From Nanobdellota archaeon (GTDB lineage: Archaea > Nanobdellota > Nanobdellia > SCGC-AAA011-G17 > GW2011-AR20): 15,782 bases of DNA. The DNA is taken from the NCBI GenBank assembly GCA_018819375.1, contig JAHJQH010000028.1:1-15782 (forward strand). Reading direction: 5' to 3'. Shown here in pieces: positions 6,749 through 13,995 of this stretch. The notes beneath the pieces were generated by a model. The model did no database searches and had not been told where the DNA came from. It worked only from the letters and a program-made list of their open reading frames with translations. A program made the position numbers and the translations under genes. Every line of letters starts with the position of its first letter. The first letter of the stretch is position 1.

Positions 6749-6997
6749 ATGACAGAATTAAAAGAAAAAATAAAAAACAAGGAAGTAGTTATTGGTACAG
6801 ATAGAGTCCTGAAAAAGCTAAGAACAGGAAAACTAAGTAAAATCTATTTTTCATCAAATTGTCCAGCACATACAAAAGATGATATAGAGCACTACGCAAG
6901 GCTTCACAACATACAAATAAAACAATCAAAAAAAACAAATGAGGGGCTGGGGATATTATGCAAAAAACCATTTTCGGTTTCTGTTCTCGGTTATTAA
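6749..6997 (+). CDS. rpl30e: Ribosomal protein eL30 (L30e)
   Basis: This 82-residue protein of the L7Ae/L30e/S12e family is a component of the large ribosomal subunit shared by archaea and eukaryotes. Family marks are VIGTDRVLKKLRTGKLSKIYFSSNCP (quoted parts: GTDRVLKKLRTGK and SSNCP, near residues 16-39), DDIEHYARLHNI in the middle, and the ending LGILCKKPFSVSVLGY. It is a little shorter than the usual 95-100 residues, mainly at the N-terminus. It heads the conserved archaeal block eL30-NusA-uS12-uS7. In many archaea RNA polymerase subunit genes precede it, but here a divergent cold-shock gene does. The stop is followed after one base by the nusA start. Confidence 0.92.
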   Translation: MTELKEKIKNKEVVIGTDRVLKKLRTGKLSKIYFSSNCPAHTKDDIEHYARLHNIQIKQSKKTNEGLGILCKKPFSVSVLGY

Positions 6998-6998
6998 G

Positions 6999-7406
6999 AT
7001 GATCAGGAAATTTGATATTGATATGATTCATCAAATAAACCTGTTTGAGAAGATAACAAAATCAAGGTTAAAAGACATAATCCCAAAGCAGGATACCTTA
7101 ATTTACATAATCCATCCAGGACAGATAGGAAAGGCAATAGGGAAAAAAGGAATCAACATAAAAAAACTCAATAAAATAACAAAAAAGAAGATAAGAATAG
7201 TGGAATTCAATCTAAATCCAAAGATATTTGTACAAGGGTTTATCGCTCCAATAAAACCAGACTCAATAGACATAACCAATGAAACAATGGAAATAAAAGC
7301 CGATAGGAAAACAAAGGGTTTATTAATAGGAAAAAATCAGCAAAACTTAAGGATACTCAAGGATGTCACAAAGCAATACTTTAACCTTGACATAAAGATT
7401 AAGTAA
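6999..7406 (+). CDS. nusA: Archaeal NusA-like KH-domain protein
   Basis: This 135-residue archaeal NusA is made of two KH RNA-binding domains and lacks the bacterial N-terminal polymerase-binding and S1 domains. The first KH has the loop AIGKKGINIKKL; the second has LLIGKNQQNLRIL, with a GxxG loop degraded to GKNQ. It is thought to act in transcription elongation/termination or rRNA synthesis, but its archaeal role is not firmly known. The open frame extends back to 6939 inside rpl30e. The start at 6999 is preferred because it lies two bases after the rpl30e stop and because homology begins soon after MIRKFDIDMIHQINLFEKIT. It is co-transcribed with rpl30e. Confidence 0.9.
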   Translation: MIRKFDIDMIHQINLFEKITKSRLKDIIPKQDTLIYIIHPGQIGKAIGKKGINIKKLNKITKKKIRIVEFNLNPKIFVQGFIAPIKPDSIDITNETMEIKADRKTKGLLIGKNQQNLRILKDVTKQYFNLDIKIK

Positions 7407-7407
7407 A

Positions 7408-7433
7408 AAATTTAAATGGGCTGCAAGCCCATT
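7408..7433 (+). promoter_or_regulatory. Internal TATA-like box overlapping a 19-nt palindrome
   Basis: AAATTTAAAT (about 7408-7417) resembles a TATA box and would start transcription near 7438, upstream of rpsL. It runs into the perfect dyad AATGGGCTGCAAGCCCATT (7415-7433; 8-bp arms, 3-nt spacer). This could be a protein operator on DNA or a strong RNA hairpin ending the nusA message. No T-run follows it. Confidence 0.45.
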
Positions 7434-7437
7434 GCGA

Positions 7438-7540
7438 ACGAAGCTTTCATAAGTCTAAAGCGAATGAAAGTCTGGTGTGATAACACCAATATGAGCTTAG
7501 AAGTTTGGGGGTCTTAGATCATTTTCAAAGGGGCTAAAAA
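7438..7540 (+). ncRNA. Structured leader of rpsL
   Basis: The gap between nusA and rpsL is unusually long and folds well. CTTTCAT (7444-7450) pairs with ATGAAAG (7464-7470). TGGTGT (7473-7478) pairs with ACACCA (7483-7488) around a GATA loop. AAGCT (7442-7446) could alternatively pair with AGCTT (7494-7498), giving a switch-like competition. AGGGG at 7529-7533 is a weak ribosome site. A regulatory leader that senses a ribosomal protein is one possibility, and a separate small RNA another. No known RNA family was recognised. Confidence 0.45.
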
Positions 7541-7978
7541 ATGAGCAAGAAATCAAAAGGACTTAACGCAGGGAAAAAACTAAAGAAAAGAAGAAAGAAG
7601 TTTAGATGGAACAATAAATGGTTCACTAAGAGAATGCTGAATTTAAAGAAAAAGTCAGACCCATTGAGAGGTTCGCCACAAGCAAAAGCAATAGTTCTTG
7701 AAAAATCCCAAGTTGAGGCAAAACAGCCCAACTCCGCTATGAGAAAAGTAGTAAAAGCTCAGTTGGTAAAAAACGGAAAAAAAGTAACAGCTTTTGTTCC
7801 AGGATACAATGCAATAAAATTCATCAATGAACACGATGAGATAATAATAGAATGCATAGGTGGGAAGATGGGAAGAGCAAAAGGAGACATACCAGGAATC
7901 AGGTGGCAGGTAATAAAAGTTAATGACCAGAGCTTGGATGCACTTGTCAAAAGAAAGATAGAGAAAGGTAGGAGATGA
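7541..7978 (+). CDS. rpsL: Ribosomal protein uS12
   Basis: This 145-residue small-subunit protein of the decoding centre has the usual archaeal length. The universal decoding loop motif KQPNSAMRK lies near residues 61-69. VTAFVPGYNAIKFINEHDEI and GRAKGDIPGIRWQVIKV are typical of the archaeal/eukaryotic form. The first 40 residues are strongly basic, as expected for an rRNA-threading tail. Its last codons overlap the rpsG start (GGAGATGATG around 7971-7980), so the two are translated together. Confidence 0.96.
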   Translation: MSKKSKGLNAGKKLKKRRKKFRWNNKWFTKRMLNLKKKSDPLRGSPQAKAIVLEKSQVEAKQPNSAMRKVVKAQLVKNGKKVTAFVPGYNAIKFINEHDEIIIECIGGKMGRAKGDIPGIRWQVIKVNDQSLDALVKRKIEKGRR

Positions 7979-8571
7979 TGCTCATATTCAATAAGTGGGA
8001 AACAGGGAAAATAACTGTTCAGGATCCTGGACTAAAGAGATACATAAACTTACAGCCCATCATAGTTCCAAAAACAGGCGGAAGAAATGTAAAAGTCAGG
8101 TTTTGGAGAAATAAGTATCACATAATTGAAAGATTAATCAACAAGATGATGGGGCCTGGACACAGGGGAAAGAAACACAAGACCACATCAGGAAAATGCA
8201 CCGGCAAATCACAAAAAAATTATGCAATTGTCAAAAAAGCATTTGAAATCATAGAAGACAAGACAAAGAAAAACCCTGTGGAAGTCTTTGTGAAAGCAGT
8301 GGAAAATGCAGCACCAAGAGAAGAAATCACAACAATAGAATATGGTGGTGCAAGATATCCTCAGACTATTGAATGTTCTCCGCAGAGGAGAATAGACATC
8401 ACCTTAAAGCAGATGATACAAGGTGCTTATCAAAGGTCCTATGGCAAAAAGAAAAGCATGTATGTTGCCTTGGCAGAAGAGATAATGGCAGCATACAACA
8501 TGGACCAGCACGCATCACAAGCAATATCCAAGAAACTTGAGTTTGAAAGACAGGCAGACGCATCAAGGTAA
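7975..8571 (+). CDS. rpsG: Ribosomal protein uS7
   Basis: This 198-residue small-subunit head protein binds the 3' domain of 16S rRNA and nucleates its assembly. Family features are GKCTGKSQKNYAIVKKAFEI, NPVEVFVKAVENAAPREE, YPQTIECSPQRRIDITLK and the C-terminal tail. The start overlaps the rpsL stop; ATG at 7975 or 7978 are both possible and the GGAG at 7971-7974 serves either. In many archaea an EF-1-alpha gene follows, but here the block ends and a convergent secreted-protein gene starts 35 nt on. Confidence 0.95.
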   Translation: MMLIFNKWETGKITVQDPGLKRYINLQPIIVPKTGGRNVKVRFWRNKYHIIERLINKMMGPGHRGKKHKTTSGKCTGKSQKNYAIVKKAFEIIEDKTKKNPVEVFVKAVENAAPREEITTIEYGGARYPQTIECSPQRRIDITLKQMIQGAYQRSYGKKKSMYVALAEEIMAAYNMDQHASQAISKKLEFERQADASR

Positions 8572-8606
8572 ACATTAATTCTCCTTTATTTAACCACCCT
8601 ACAAAC

Positions 8607-10634
8607 TCACTTAACAACCACAACTTTTCTCACTTCTCTCCTTCCATCATTACCAGCAAGATTAAGGAAATAAACACCGCTGCCAACTCCAGCACCACTA
8701 TCTCCCCTGCCATCCCAGATTATCTCATGCTCTCCAGCACCATAATGACCATCAACAAGTTTTCTTACTAATCTTCCCCTCACATCATAAACATTAACAC
8801 CATATCTTCCAGCCCTGTCCGAACTGAATTTTAATTTTGTTTCAAGATTAAAAGGATTAGGATAAGCATCATAAACTTTCCACTCTGGAGCATTACTATG
8901 ACTCACAAAATTATTTTCCTGCCCGCCAATAAGATAAACATTATCAGCAGCAACCCAGTCAGCAGAATCATATCCATCTCTGATATAAGACGGACTCCTG
9001 TCTTCATCAGCATTTAATTGCATTCCCCAGTGATGAAGACCCACTGAATAGCCAAGAATAGGGTCTTCGCCTGTCATCGGGTCATTTTTCCATATATATC
9101 TCACCATCTCTCCAAAAGTTAAATTCCCATCCATATTCAAATCAGCATTAAGAAAACCACTACTATCATAGCACAAGCCATTAGTTAAATTCTCCTCAAA
9201 AATATTTCCGCCAGAAATATTATAAGCATCTGTCATTGAAAAAGAAGAAACTTTCTTTCCTCTCGCATTTTCGTGAGTCCCGCCGCCAAAACAATGACCC
9301 ACAAAAAGACTGACCTGCACCCCATAATCTCTAAACTCTTTCAAAGGAATATCAAAAGCTTCCCAATCCTCAAGAAATCCATCCACAAAATAAAACCTCT
9401 CCTGAAGACTGACCCAGCCAGTATCTTTTCCATCACCATTAAAATCACCCGAAAGAAGCCCGTCACCATCCTTGTCAATAAGATTAACATTCATTTTTGA
9501 ATAATCACTTTCCCAAGAATTAAGACACGCACCAAGATACTGCTTACCGTCATCAAGCCGGACAGCAAAAGCATGGTCAGGAAAATTCTTTGCATCTATT
9601 GAAAGCGCAAGCCCCGCATTTTTTTTAATATCAAACACCTCATTAGTAAAAGCACCTGTCGTGTCAGTCCAGAGATGATAATAAAAAAGGTCTTTCTCAT
9701 CATCACTAATTCTCACATCCCTGTCAACATCAGAAGACAAGTAAGAGAAGACCCTATTGATTCCAACCTTTTCAGTACTGTCATTCTCAGCCACAAAACT
9801 CACACCATAAGCTACCCTCTCCCCATTCTTGTAATTAAAATAAATTCTCTTTTCATTAAGACCCACATATTTTCCATACAACCCCCCACTGCTAAAAGCC
9901 CTAAGAAAACAATCTCTCTCAATGCAGTCCTTGTCAAACTTCCTGAATTCCACTAATCCCTCATCCTCACTAACATAAACAGGAACATAAGTAAATCCAA
10001 CATTTTTGACAGGAACCCAAGGCAGGTTCTTGTAATACCCTGCACCATCTCCAGGAAAAATTATAACAAGCTTGTCATCCTTATCCATCCTTGTTTTGTA
10101 ATCAGTCAGCACTCCAAGATAATTATCCGTAGTTGCTTCAGCACCAGAAAGAACAGTTAGCTTATCCACCTCAACAAGATCACTTTCAATTAATCTCTCA
10201 CTCAATGGCCCAACCCAATCAATAAACCTCTTTTCTCTCGAGCCAACCACATAAAGAACATAATTATCTTCTAAACCATCACTATCTCTTATAGCTATTT
10301 TCTCCAGTTTCCCCAATCTTCGCGAAACATCAGCCCTTTTGCTCTCAAAAACATCCCTCACTTCACCATCACAAAAAGTGACTCTCGCAAAGTCCCTGAA
10401 ATATTCCACATTATCAAAAAGGTTTTCATTAACAGAAACCATTTGTCCATTTTCATAAAATACTGGCTCCTGCTTTATCTTCTCCAATTGTTCAGCAGCA
10501 AGCTGGTCAAACCCCTTGACTTGTGAAGGGCTAAAATACTTCTTGCTCTGTCCAAAACCAAAAGACGCAAAACTAGCTAATAAAAAAACCAGTCCCTTTT
10601 TACAAAACTCTTTTTTAAAACCCCTTTTAGTCAT
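8607..10634 (-). CDS. Secreted legumain/caspase-like protein with sorting domain
   Basis: This is a 675-residue exported protein. A signal peptide (basic KKEFCKKG, hydrophobic LVFLLASFASFGFG) ends near residue 28. The body has a clan CD peptidase-like pattern: FVGHCFGGG with Cys448 resembles the strand/CFSGG of C13/C14 enzymes. The upstream DLFYYHLWTDTTG (315-327) resembles the family block that usually reads TDHGG, with Thr325 where the catalytic His would be. Four EF-hand-like calcium loops lie at D302-E313, D387-F398, D397-V408 and D498-E509. Residues 587-675 (YPNPFN to VVVVK) are a FlgD/T9SS type A sorting-like Ig domain, common in Bacteroidetes-group bacteria. It is probably a surface protein, perhaps a pseudo-peptidase. 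The domain set suggests acquisition from bacteria. A TATA-like GTTAAAAAAAG at 10664-10654 gives a leaderless start. Confidence 0.7.
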   Translation of the reverse strand: MTKRGFKKEFCKKGLVFLLASFASFGFGQSKKYFSPSQVKGFDQLAAEQLEKIKQEPVFYENGQMVSVNENLFDNVEYFRDFARVTFCDGEVRDVFESKRADVSRRLGKLEKIAIRDSDGLEDNYVLYVVGSREKRFIDWVGPLSERLIESDLVEVDKLTVLSGAEATTDNYLGVLTDYKTRMDKDDKLVIIFPGDGAGYYKNLPWVPVKNVGFTYVPVYVSEDEGLVEFRKFDKDCIERDCFLRAFSSGGLYGKYVGLNEKRIYFNYKNGERVAYGVSFVAENDSTEKVGINRVFSYLSSDVDRDVRISDDEKDLFYYHLWTDTTGAFTNEVFDIKKNAGLALSIDAKNFPDHAFAVRLDDGKQYLGACLNSWESDYSKMNVNLIDKDGDGLLSGDFNGDGKDTGWVSLQERFYFVDGFLEDWEAFDIPLKEFRDYGVQVSLFVGHCFGGGTHENARGKKVSSFSMTDAYNISGGNIFEENLTNGLCYDSSGFLNADLNMDGNLTFGEMVRYIWKNDPMTGEDPILGYSVGLHHWGMQLNADEDRSPSYIRDGYDSADWVAADNVYLIGGQENNFVSHSNAPEWKVYDAYPNPFNLETKLKFSSDRAGRYGVNVYDVRGRLVRKLVDGHYGAGEHEIIWDGRGDSGAGVGSGVYFLNLAGNDGRREVRKVVVVK

Positions 10635-10653
10635 AGCATTAAGTTAACTCAAT

Positions 10654-10733
10654 CTTTTTTTAACAATTTATGTAAAGAAATATATTGTTCAGAACATATC
10701 CTTTCACCACTTTGAAAAGGTCAAATTTAAATA
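10654..10733. promoter_or_regulatory. Divergent leaderless promoters
   Basis: On the minus strand TTGTTAAAAAAAG (10666-10654) is centred about 25 nt before the ATG at 10634. On the plus strand TTTAAATA (10726-10733) is centred about 26 nt before the ATG at 10756. Two envelope-directed proteins thus share one 121-bp promoter region, which would allow shared control. Confidence 0.55.
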
Positions 10734-10755
10734 TCTTTGCACCCCATAAAAAACC

Positions 10756-11454
10756 ATGTCAAAACATATTACAAGGAGGGAGTTTATGGAAACTTTTGCT
10801 GCGGCATCCTGCATTTACGCTATCCCAAATTCTATCCAAAAAACAAGCCTCTTTTTCAACCAACCAACTAAAATAACTTCCTCCCTAAACCAAACAACTC
10901 AAACAGCCACTCTCGCAGATTATGTCAATTCTAAGAGTGAAGTGCCTATTTTTACAGATTATCCTCCAGGGATTCCAACTATGGGTTTGTCAGAAGACCA
11001 CAAATTTAACAGAGGCATTCATTTATGTAGCATTAACGACCAATGGAATAAACTCTGCAAAGACTGGCTTAAAAAAGGATTTTCTCTTCAGGAAACAGAA
11101 CAAAATCTCTTTCATATAAAAGACCTTGAGAAAAAGCTTATTCACGCAGAAATCTCAATAAAAAAAGACACAACAAACAACATAACCAACTTCTCTTTTC
11201 TTCCAATAAGAAGATACCAGAATGAAAACCTTTTTCCGCTCCTTTTTAGGGCAGAAATAGATGAAGAAAATCTTGGAAAAACACTAAAAACATACAAAGT
11301 ACAGCTTTCCCAAATAAAAACCCCCTCCATCTTGGCAATTACTGATGAAACAGCACAAGAAACAAGAATTGTGGATGACCAAAAAGCATATCAGGACTTC
11401 ATCAAGCTCGGAACAGCAGTGCTTAACACGCCAAGAGATAAAAAAACTAATTAA
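10756..11454 (+). CDS. Hypothetical protein with Tat-type signal
   Basis: This 232-residue protein belongs to no family I recognise. The N-terminus has a twin-arginine motif, TRREFM (residues 6-11), then a short hydrophobic stretch ETFAAASCIYAI. This fits export of a folded protein by the Tat system, and AASC (16-19) could act as a lipobox. Residues 30-55 are Thr/Ser/Gln-rich, like a linker. The remainder is mixed alpha/beta with no clear metal or catalytic motif; PIFTDYPPGIPTMG (about 64-77) is the most distinctive stretch. The start is supported by TTTAAATA 26 nt upstream. It is divergently paired with the secreted protein at 8607-10634, so both may act at the cell surface. Confidence 0.65.
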   Translation: MSKHITRREFMETFAAASCIYAIPNSIQKTSLFFNQPTKITSSLNQTTQTATLADYVNSKSEVPIFTDYPPGIPTMGLSEDHKFNRGIHLCSINDQWNKLCKDWLKKGFSLQETEQNLFHIKDLEKKLIHAEISIKKDTTNNITNFSFLPIRRYQNENLFPLLFRAEIDEENLGKTLKTYKVQLSQIKTPSILAITDETAQETRIVDDQKAYQDFIKLGTAVLNTPRDKKTN

Positions 11455-11806
11455 TTACTCTGAACATGAATCAAGATCTCTATAATCAACTACCTTGAAT
11501 TTCAATCAAGATTTCTAAAATCCTTCTTCAACCAGCTTTTGTTCAAGATATGTTGTTGTGTTCTACACATTAATCAAGAATTAACAATTTAATTGCGATA
11601 CTTTAATAAATAAAAGGATTTGTGAGTTTCGTGATTAAACCCATAAATTCAACGAGGAATACTAATCACTTTCCTCTTCATCATCAGGCTCATCTTGATC
11701 AGACAACACCCGCAATCCTTTTTCAGGAGGATTGACCAGCGTAATTGTTTTAAGTTGAGGCATCCTATGCTCATAAAAGGAAAACCACTATTTAAACTTA
11801 ACTAAA
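11455..11806. other. Intergenic gap with CAAGAT repeats
   Basis: The left half holds four imperfect copies of (A/T)TCAAGA(T/A) at about 11469, 11504, 11541 and 11572, spaced 31-37 nt. The first two share about 17 of 20 bases beyond the core. The right half contains a possible small minus-strand gene (11662-11763) and, at 11789-11796, TATTTAAA. That box is too close to the ABC gene start (14 nt) but about 30 nt from the small gene's ATG on the other strand. CATAAAAGG (11772-11780) is the likelier box for the ABC gene. Confidence 0.4.
11662..11763 (-). CDS. Possible 33-residue acidic small protein
   Basis: On the minus strand ATG at 11763 opens a 33-codon frame. It begins MPQLKTITLVNPPEKGL, continues RVLSDQDEP and ends in an acidic DDEEESD. 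The start lies about 30 nt from the TATA-like TTTAAATA (11796-11789), almost leaderless. The biased composition, a hydrophobic/proline first half and an acidic tail, looks more like a real peptide than random AT-rich DNA. It is short and has no homologue I can name. An overlapping 41-codon frame from the ATG at 11774 is the alternative. Confidence 0.4.
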   Translation of the reverse strand: MPQLKTITLVNPPEKGLRVLSDQDEPDDEEESD

Positions 11807-13594
11807 ATGGCAAAAAACAAGAAAAAGGAAAAGATTCATTTCAAGGAGAATATAAAGGAATATTTCAGTTTCTTTAAGGGATTCAGGGTTCTCTTTTTTA
11901 GTGCATTGTTTTTTGTTCTCATAAAAGAAGGAATGAAAATTGCGGAAAAGTTCTTGTTAAAGATGGCAATAGACAATGGAACCGCTTTCTCCAACAACTC
12001 TCTTACATCCACGGATTTTACAAGAATTCTTCTCTTCTTGGGGATTGCTTTCATAATCTTGCTAATAGTCAGGTATGCATCTGACTGGATTGAACTGCAT
12101 TTCACAAATCGACTTGAGGGAGGTATGATATTAAAATTAAAGCAGAAATACTTCAACCACACCCTTGACCTTGACCATAAATTTCACGTATCACACAAGA
12201 CAGGGAGCATGATATCCAAGATAAGTAGGGGTTCAAGGGCAATGGAAAGTATGACTGATGTCATCTTGTTTAACCTCGCCCCATTAATCTTTCAGGTAAT
12301 AGTGCTCACCATATCTTTTCTCTATCTTGACTTTACGTCAGCAGTCATAATTTTTGGAATAATCACCGTCTTTGTTTTACACAGTTTGTTCATACAAAAA
12401 GTTCAGCAACCAGCAAACCTGGAGGCAAACAAGGCAGATGACAGGGAAAAAGCCCATATGGGCGACATCTTTACGAACATAGAATCCATAAGATATTTTG
12501 GAAAAGAGATGAGAATCAAGGGATTGTTTGCAAGACTTTCTGAAAAGACAAGAAAAGCAATGATAAGGCATTGGGATTATTTCAGGATTTATTCCTCTAA
12601 CCAGAATTTGATTCTTGGGTTAGGAACTCTGCTCTTAATGTATTTCTCAATGAAAAGATTGCTTTCAGGAGAAATAACTTTGGGGACTATAATCTTTATC
12701 TACACCACTTATTTTGGATTGGCAGAACCATTGTACAGGTTTGCAGGAGGGCTTAGGGAATCTTATCGTTCAATAGCTGATTTGCAGGCAACTTTTGAAT
12801 ATGGGAAAATACAAAAAGAAATAATTGACAAGAAAGGTGCAAAAAAAATAGAAGTCCAAAGAGGAGAAGTTGCCTTTAATAATATAAGTTTCAATTACGG
12901 TAAGAGGAAGATATTTGAGAAATTTGACCTCCTTATTCCTGCAGAAAAGAAAGTTGCACTTGTTGGCCATTCTGGATGCGGAAAAACAAGCTTGATAAAA
13001 CTTCTTTACAGGTTTTATGATGTTGATTCTGGAAGCATAACAATTGACAATGAAGACATCAGGGAATTCAAACAGGAGTTTTTAAGAAGTGAAATGTCCA
13101 TAGTACCGCAGGAGTGCATATTATTTAATGATACCATCTACAACAACATTGCTTTTTCCAACCCAAAAGCTTCAAGAGAAAAGGTTATGGATGCTATTAA
13201 GTTTGCACAATTGGACAAGATAATCAAAACCTTGCCTAAAAAAGAAAGGACTATTGTTGGAGAGAGAGGAATAAAACTTTCAGGAGGAGAAAAGCAAAGA
13301 GTCTCTATCGCAAGGGCAATACTTGCAGACAAGAAGATACTTGTTCTTGACGAAGCAACTTCTTCCCTTGATTCAGAAACCGAATACGAGATACAAAGGG
13401 ATTTGAGCAGCCTTATGAAAGGAAGAACAAGCATAATCATAGCTCACAGGCTCTCAACAATAATGCACGCAGATACTATCATAGTTATGAAAAAAGGAAA
13501 AATTGTGCAGGCAGGAAATCACAACCAGCTCATAAGAGAAGGCGGGGAATACAAGAAACTGTGGAACCTCCAAAAAGGCGGGTATATTAAGTAA
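11807..13594 (+). CDS. ABC exporter half-transporter (ABCB/MsbA-like)
   Basis: This 595-residue protein fuses a six-helix type IV exporter domain (residues about 25-320) to a nucleotide-binding domain, the standard layout of homodimeric lipid, drug or metal-conjugate exporters. ATPase motifs are Walker A GHSGCGKT (387-394), the Q-loop VPQECILFNDTIYNNI, signature LSGGEKQ (491-497), Walker B LVLDEA (512-517) and the H-loop AHRLST with His547. All are intact. The LFNDTIYNNI block resembles the ATM1/HMT subgroup, but the substrate cannot be told. The basic first dozen residues (KNKKKEK) lie before helix one. It stands alone, without a partner half gene, so it probably works as a homodimer in the membrane. 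Confidence 0.93.
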   Translation: MAKNKKKEKIHFKENIKEYFSFFKGFRVLFFSALFFVLIKEGMKIAEKFLLKMAIDNGTAFSNNSLTSTDFTRILLFLGIAFIILLIVRYASDWIELHFTNRLEGGMILKLKQKYFNHTLDLDHKFHVSHKTGSMISKISRGSRAMESMTDVILFNLAPLIFQVIVLTISFLYLDFTSAVIIFGIITVFVLHSLFIQKVQQPANLEANKADDREKAHMGDIFTNIESIRYFGKEMRIKGLFARLSEKTRKAMIRHWDYFRIYSSNQNLILGLGTLLLMYFSMKRLLSGEITLGTIIFIYTTYFGLAEPLYRFAGGLRESYRSIADLQATFEYGKIQKEIIDKKGAKKIEVQRGEVAFNNISFNYGKRKIFEKFDLLIPAEKKVALVGHSGCGKTSLIKLLYRFYDVDSGSITIDNEDIREFKQEFLRSEMSIVPQECILFNDTIYNNIAFSNPKASREKVMDAIKFAQLDKIIKTLPKKERTIVGERGIKLSGGEKQRVSIARAILADKKILVLDEATSSLDSETEYEIQRDLSSLMKGRTSIIIAHRLSTIMHADTIIVMKKGKIVQAGNHNQLIREGGEYKKLWNLQKGGYIK

Positions 13595-13643
13595 TCCCTC
13601 AACTCTTTCCAAATCCATTAATTATCCCTAGACAATCACCTGT

Positions 13644-13783
13644 TTATTTGTTTTTCTTTGGTTTGGAATAATTTTTCCTTGGTTTGAAATGAATTGATAC
13701 CTCAGATATACCATCATAAGCACCACCTACAAACACCCCAGGATGATGTTCAGACCTTACAATCCATCCTTTTTCCCTATATC
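13644..13783 (-). pseudogene. Remnant or frameshifted small gene
   Basis: A minus-strand frame of about 46 codons reads in part GWIVRSEHHPGVFVGGAYDG and ISEVSIHFKPRKNYSKPKKN before a stop at 13646-13644. It looks coding but has no ATG. A TATA-like TTTTTTATATCT (about 13800-13789) lies 28 nt before an ATG at 13767. That ATG is one base out of frame with the coding-like stretch and stops after five codons. A single-base change near the start would restore a small basic-tailed protein of about 43 residues. It could be a recent pseudogene, a gene using a non-AUG start, or chance. Confidence 0.4.
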
Positions 13784-13881
13784 CTTAGATATAAAAAAGT
13801 GCCTATTTTACAGGGGGTTGTTTAATGTATAATCTTATGACAAATGTCATGAAACTACACACAGGAAAATTAGTAGAAAAG

Positions 13882-13889
13882 TTTATAAA
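13882..13889 (+). promoter_or_regulatory. TATA box for candidate RNA
   Basis: TTTATAAA is centred about 25 nt before position 13911, ten bases upstream of a strong three-way-junction structure. No protein frame begins downstream on this strand. Confidence 0.5.
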
Positions 13890-13910
13890 TCATTATAATT
13901 ATTAAATATA

Positions 13911-13995
13911 TACGTCAATTGCCAGGGGGTTTATCCAATTCTATTTGGGTAGGCTATCTGGGATTCGGTCAGTGACCCTTTGGCGTAACTTTTTA
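13911..13995 (+). ncRNA. Candidate structured RNA with three-way junction
   Basis: GCCAGGGGGT (13921-13930) pairs over ten bases with ACCCTTTGGC (13975-13984), including two G-U pairs. Inside, TATCCAA (13932-13938) pairs with TTGGGTA (13945-13951) with one G-U, and CTGG (13958-13961) pairs with TCAG (13969-13972) with one G-U. Every wobble is G-U on the plus strand and would be A-C on the minus, so the plus strand is the RNA. A TATA box lies at the right distance, and a T5 run starts at 13990. The predicted product is about 75-85 nt. It does not fold as a tRNA and matches no family I know. It converges with the 3' end of the gene at 13993-14508. Confidence 0.6.

Larger units (their letters stand above)
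13595..13910. other. Intergenic gap after ABC gene
   Basis: This stretch contains a broken small minus-strand reading frame (13644-13783, listed separately) and, at 13882-13889, the TATA box of the candidate RNA. I see no other gene, no clear hairpin terminator for the ABC gene, and no repeat array. Confidence 0.4.

Noticed and set aside
11789..11796. TATTTAAA as the promoter of the ABC gene
   Set aside because: It is centred only about 14 nt before the ATG, too close for archaeal initiation upstream of the start codon; on the other strand it suits the small acidic frame.
13921..13984. tRNA or tRNA-like gene
   Set aside because: There is no D-arm with the usual GG, no standard anticodon stem and no GTTC T-loop; the ten-pair closing stem with two branches fits a three-way junction instead.
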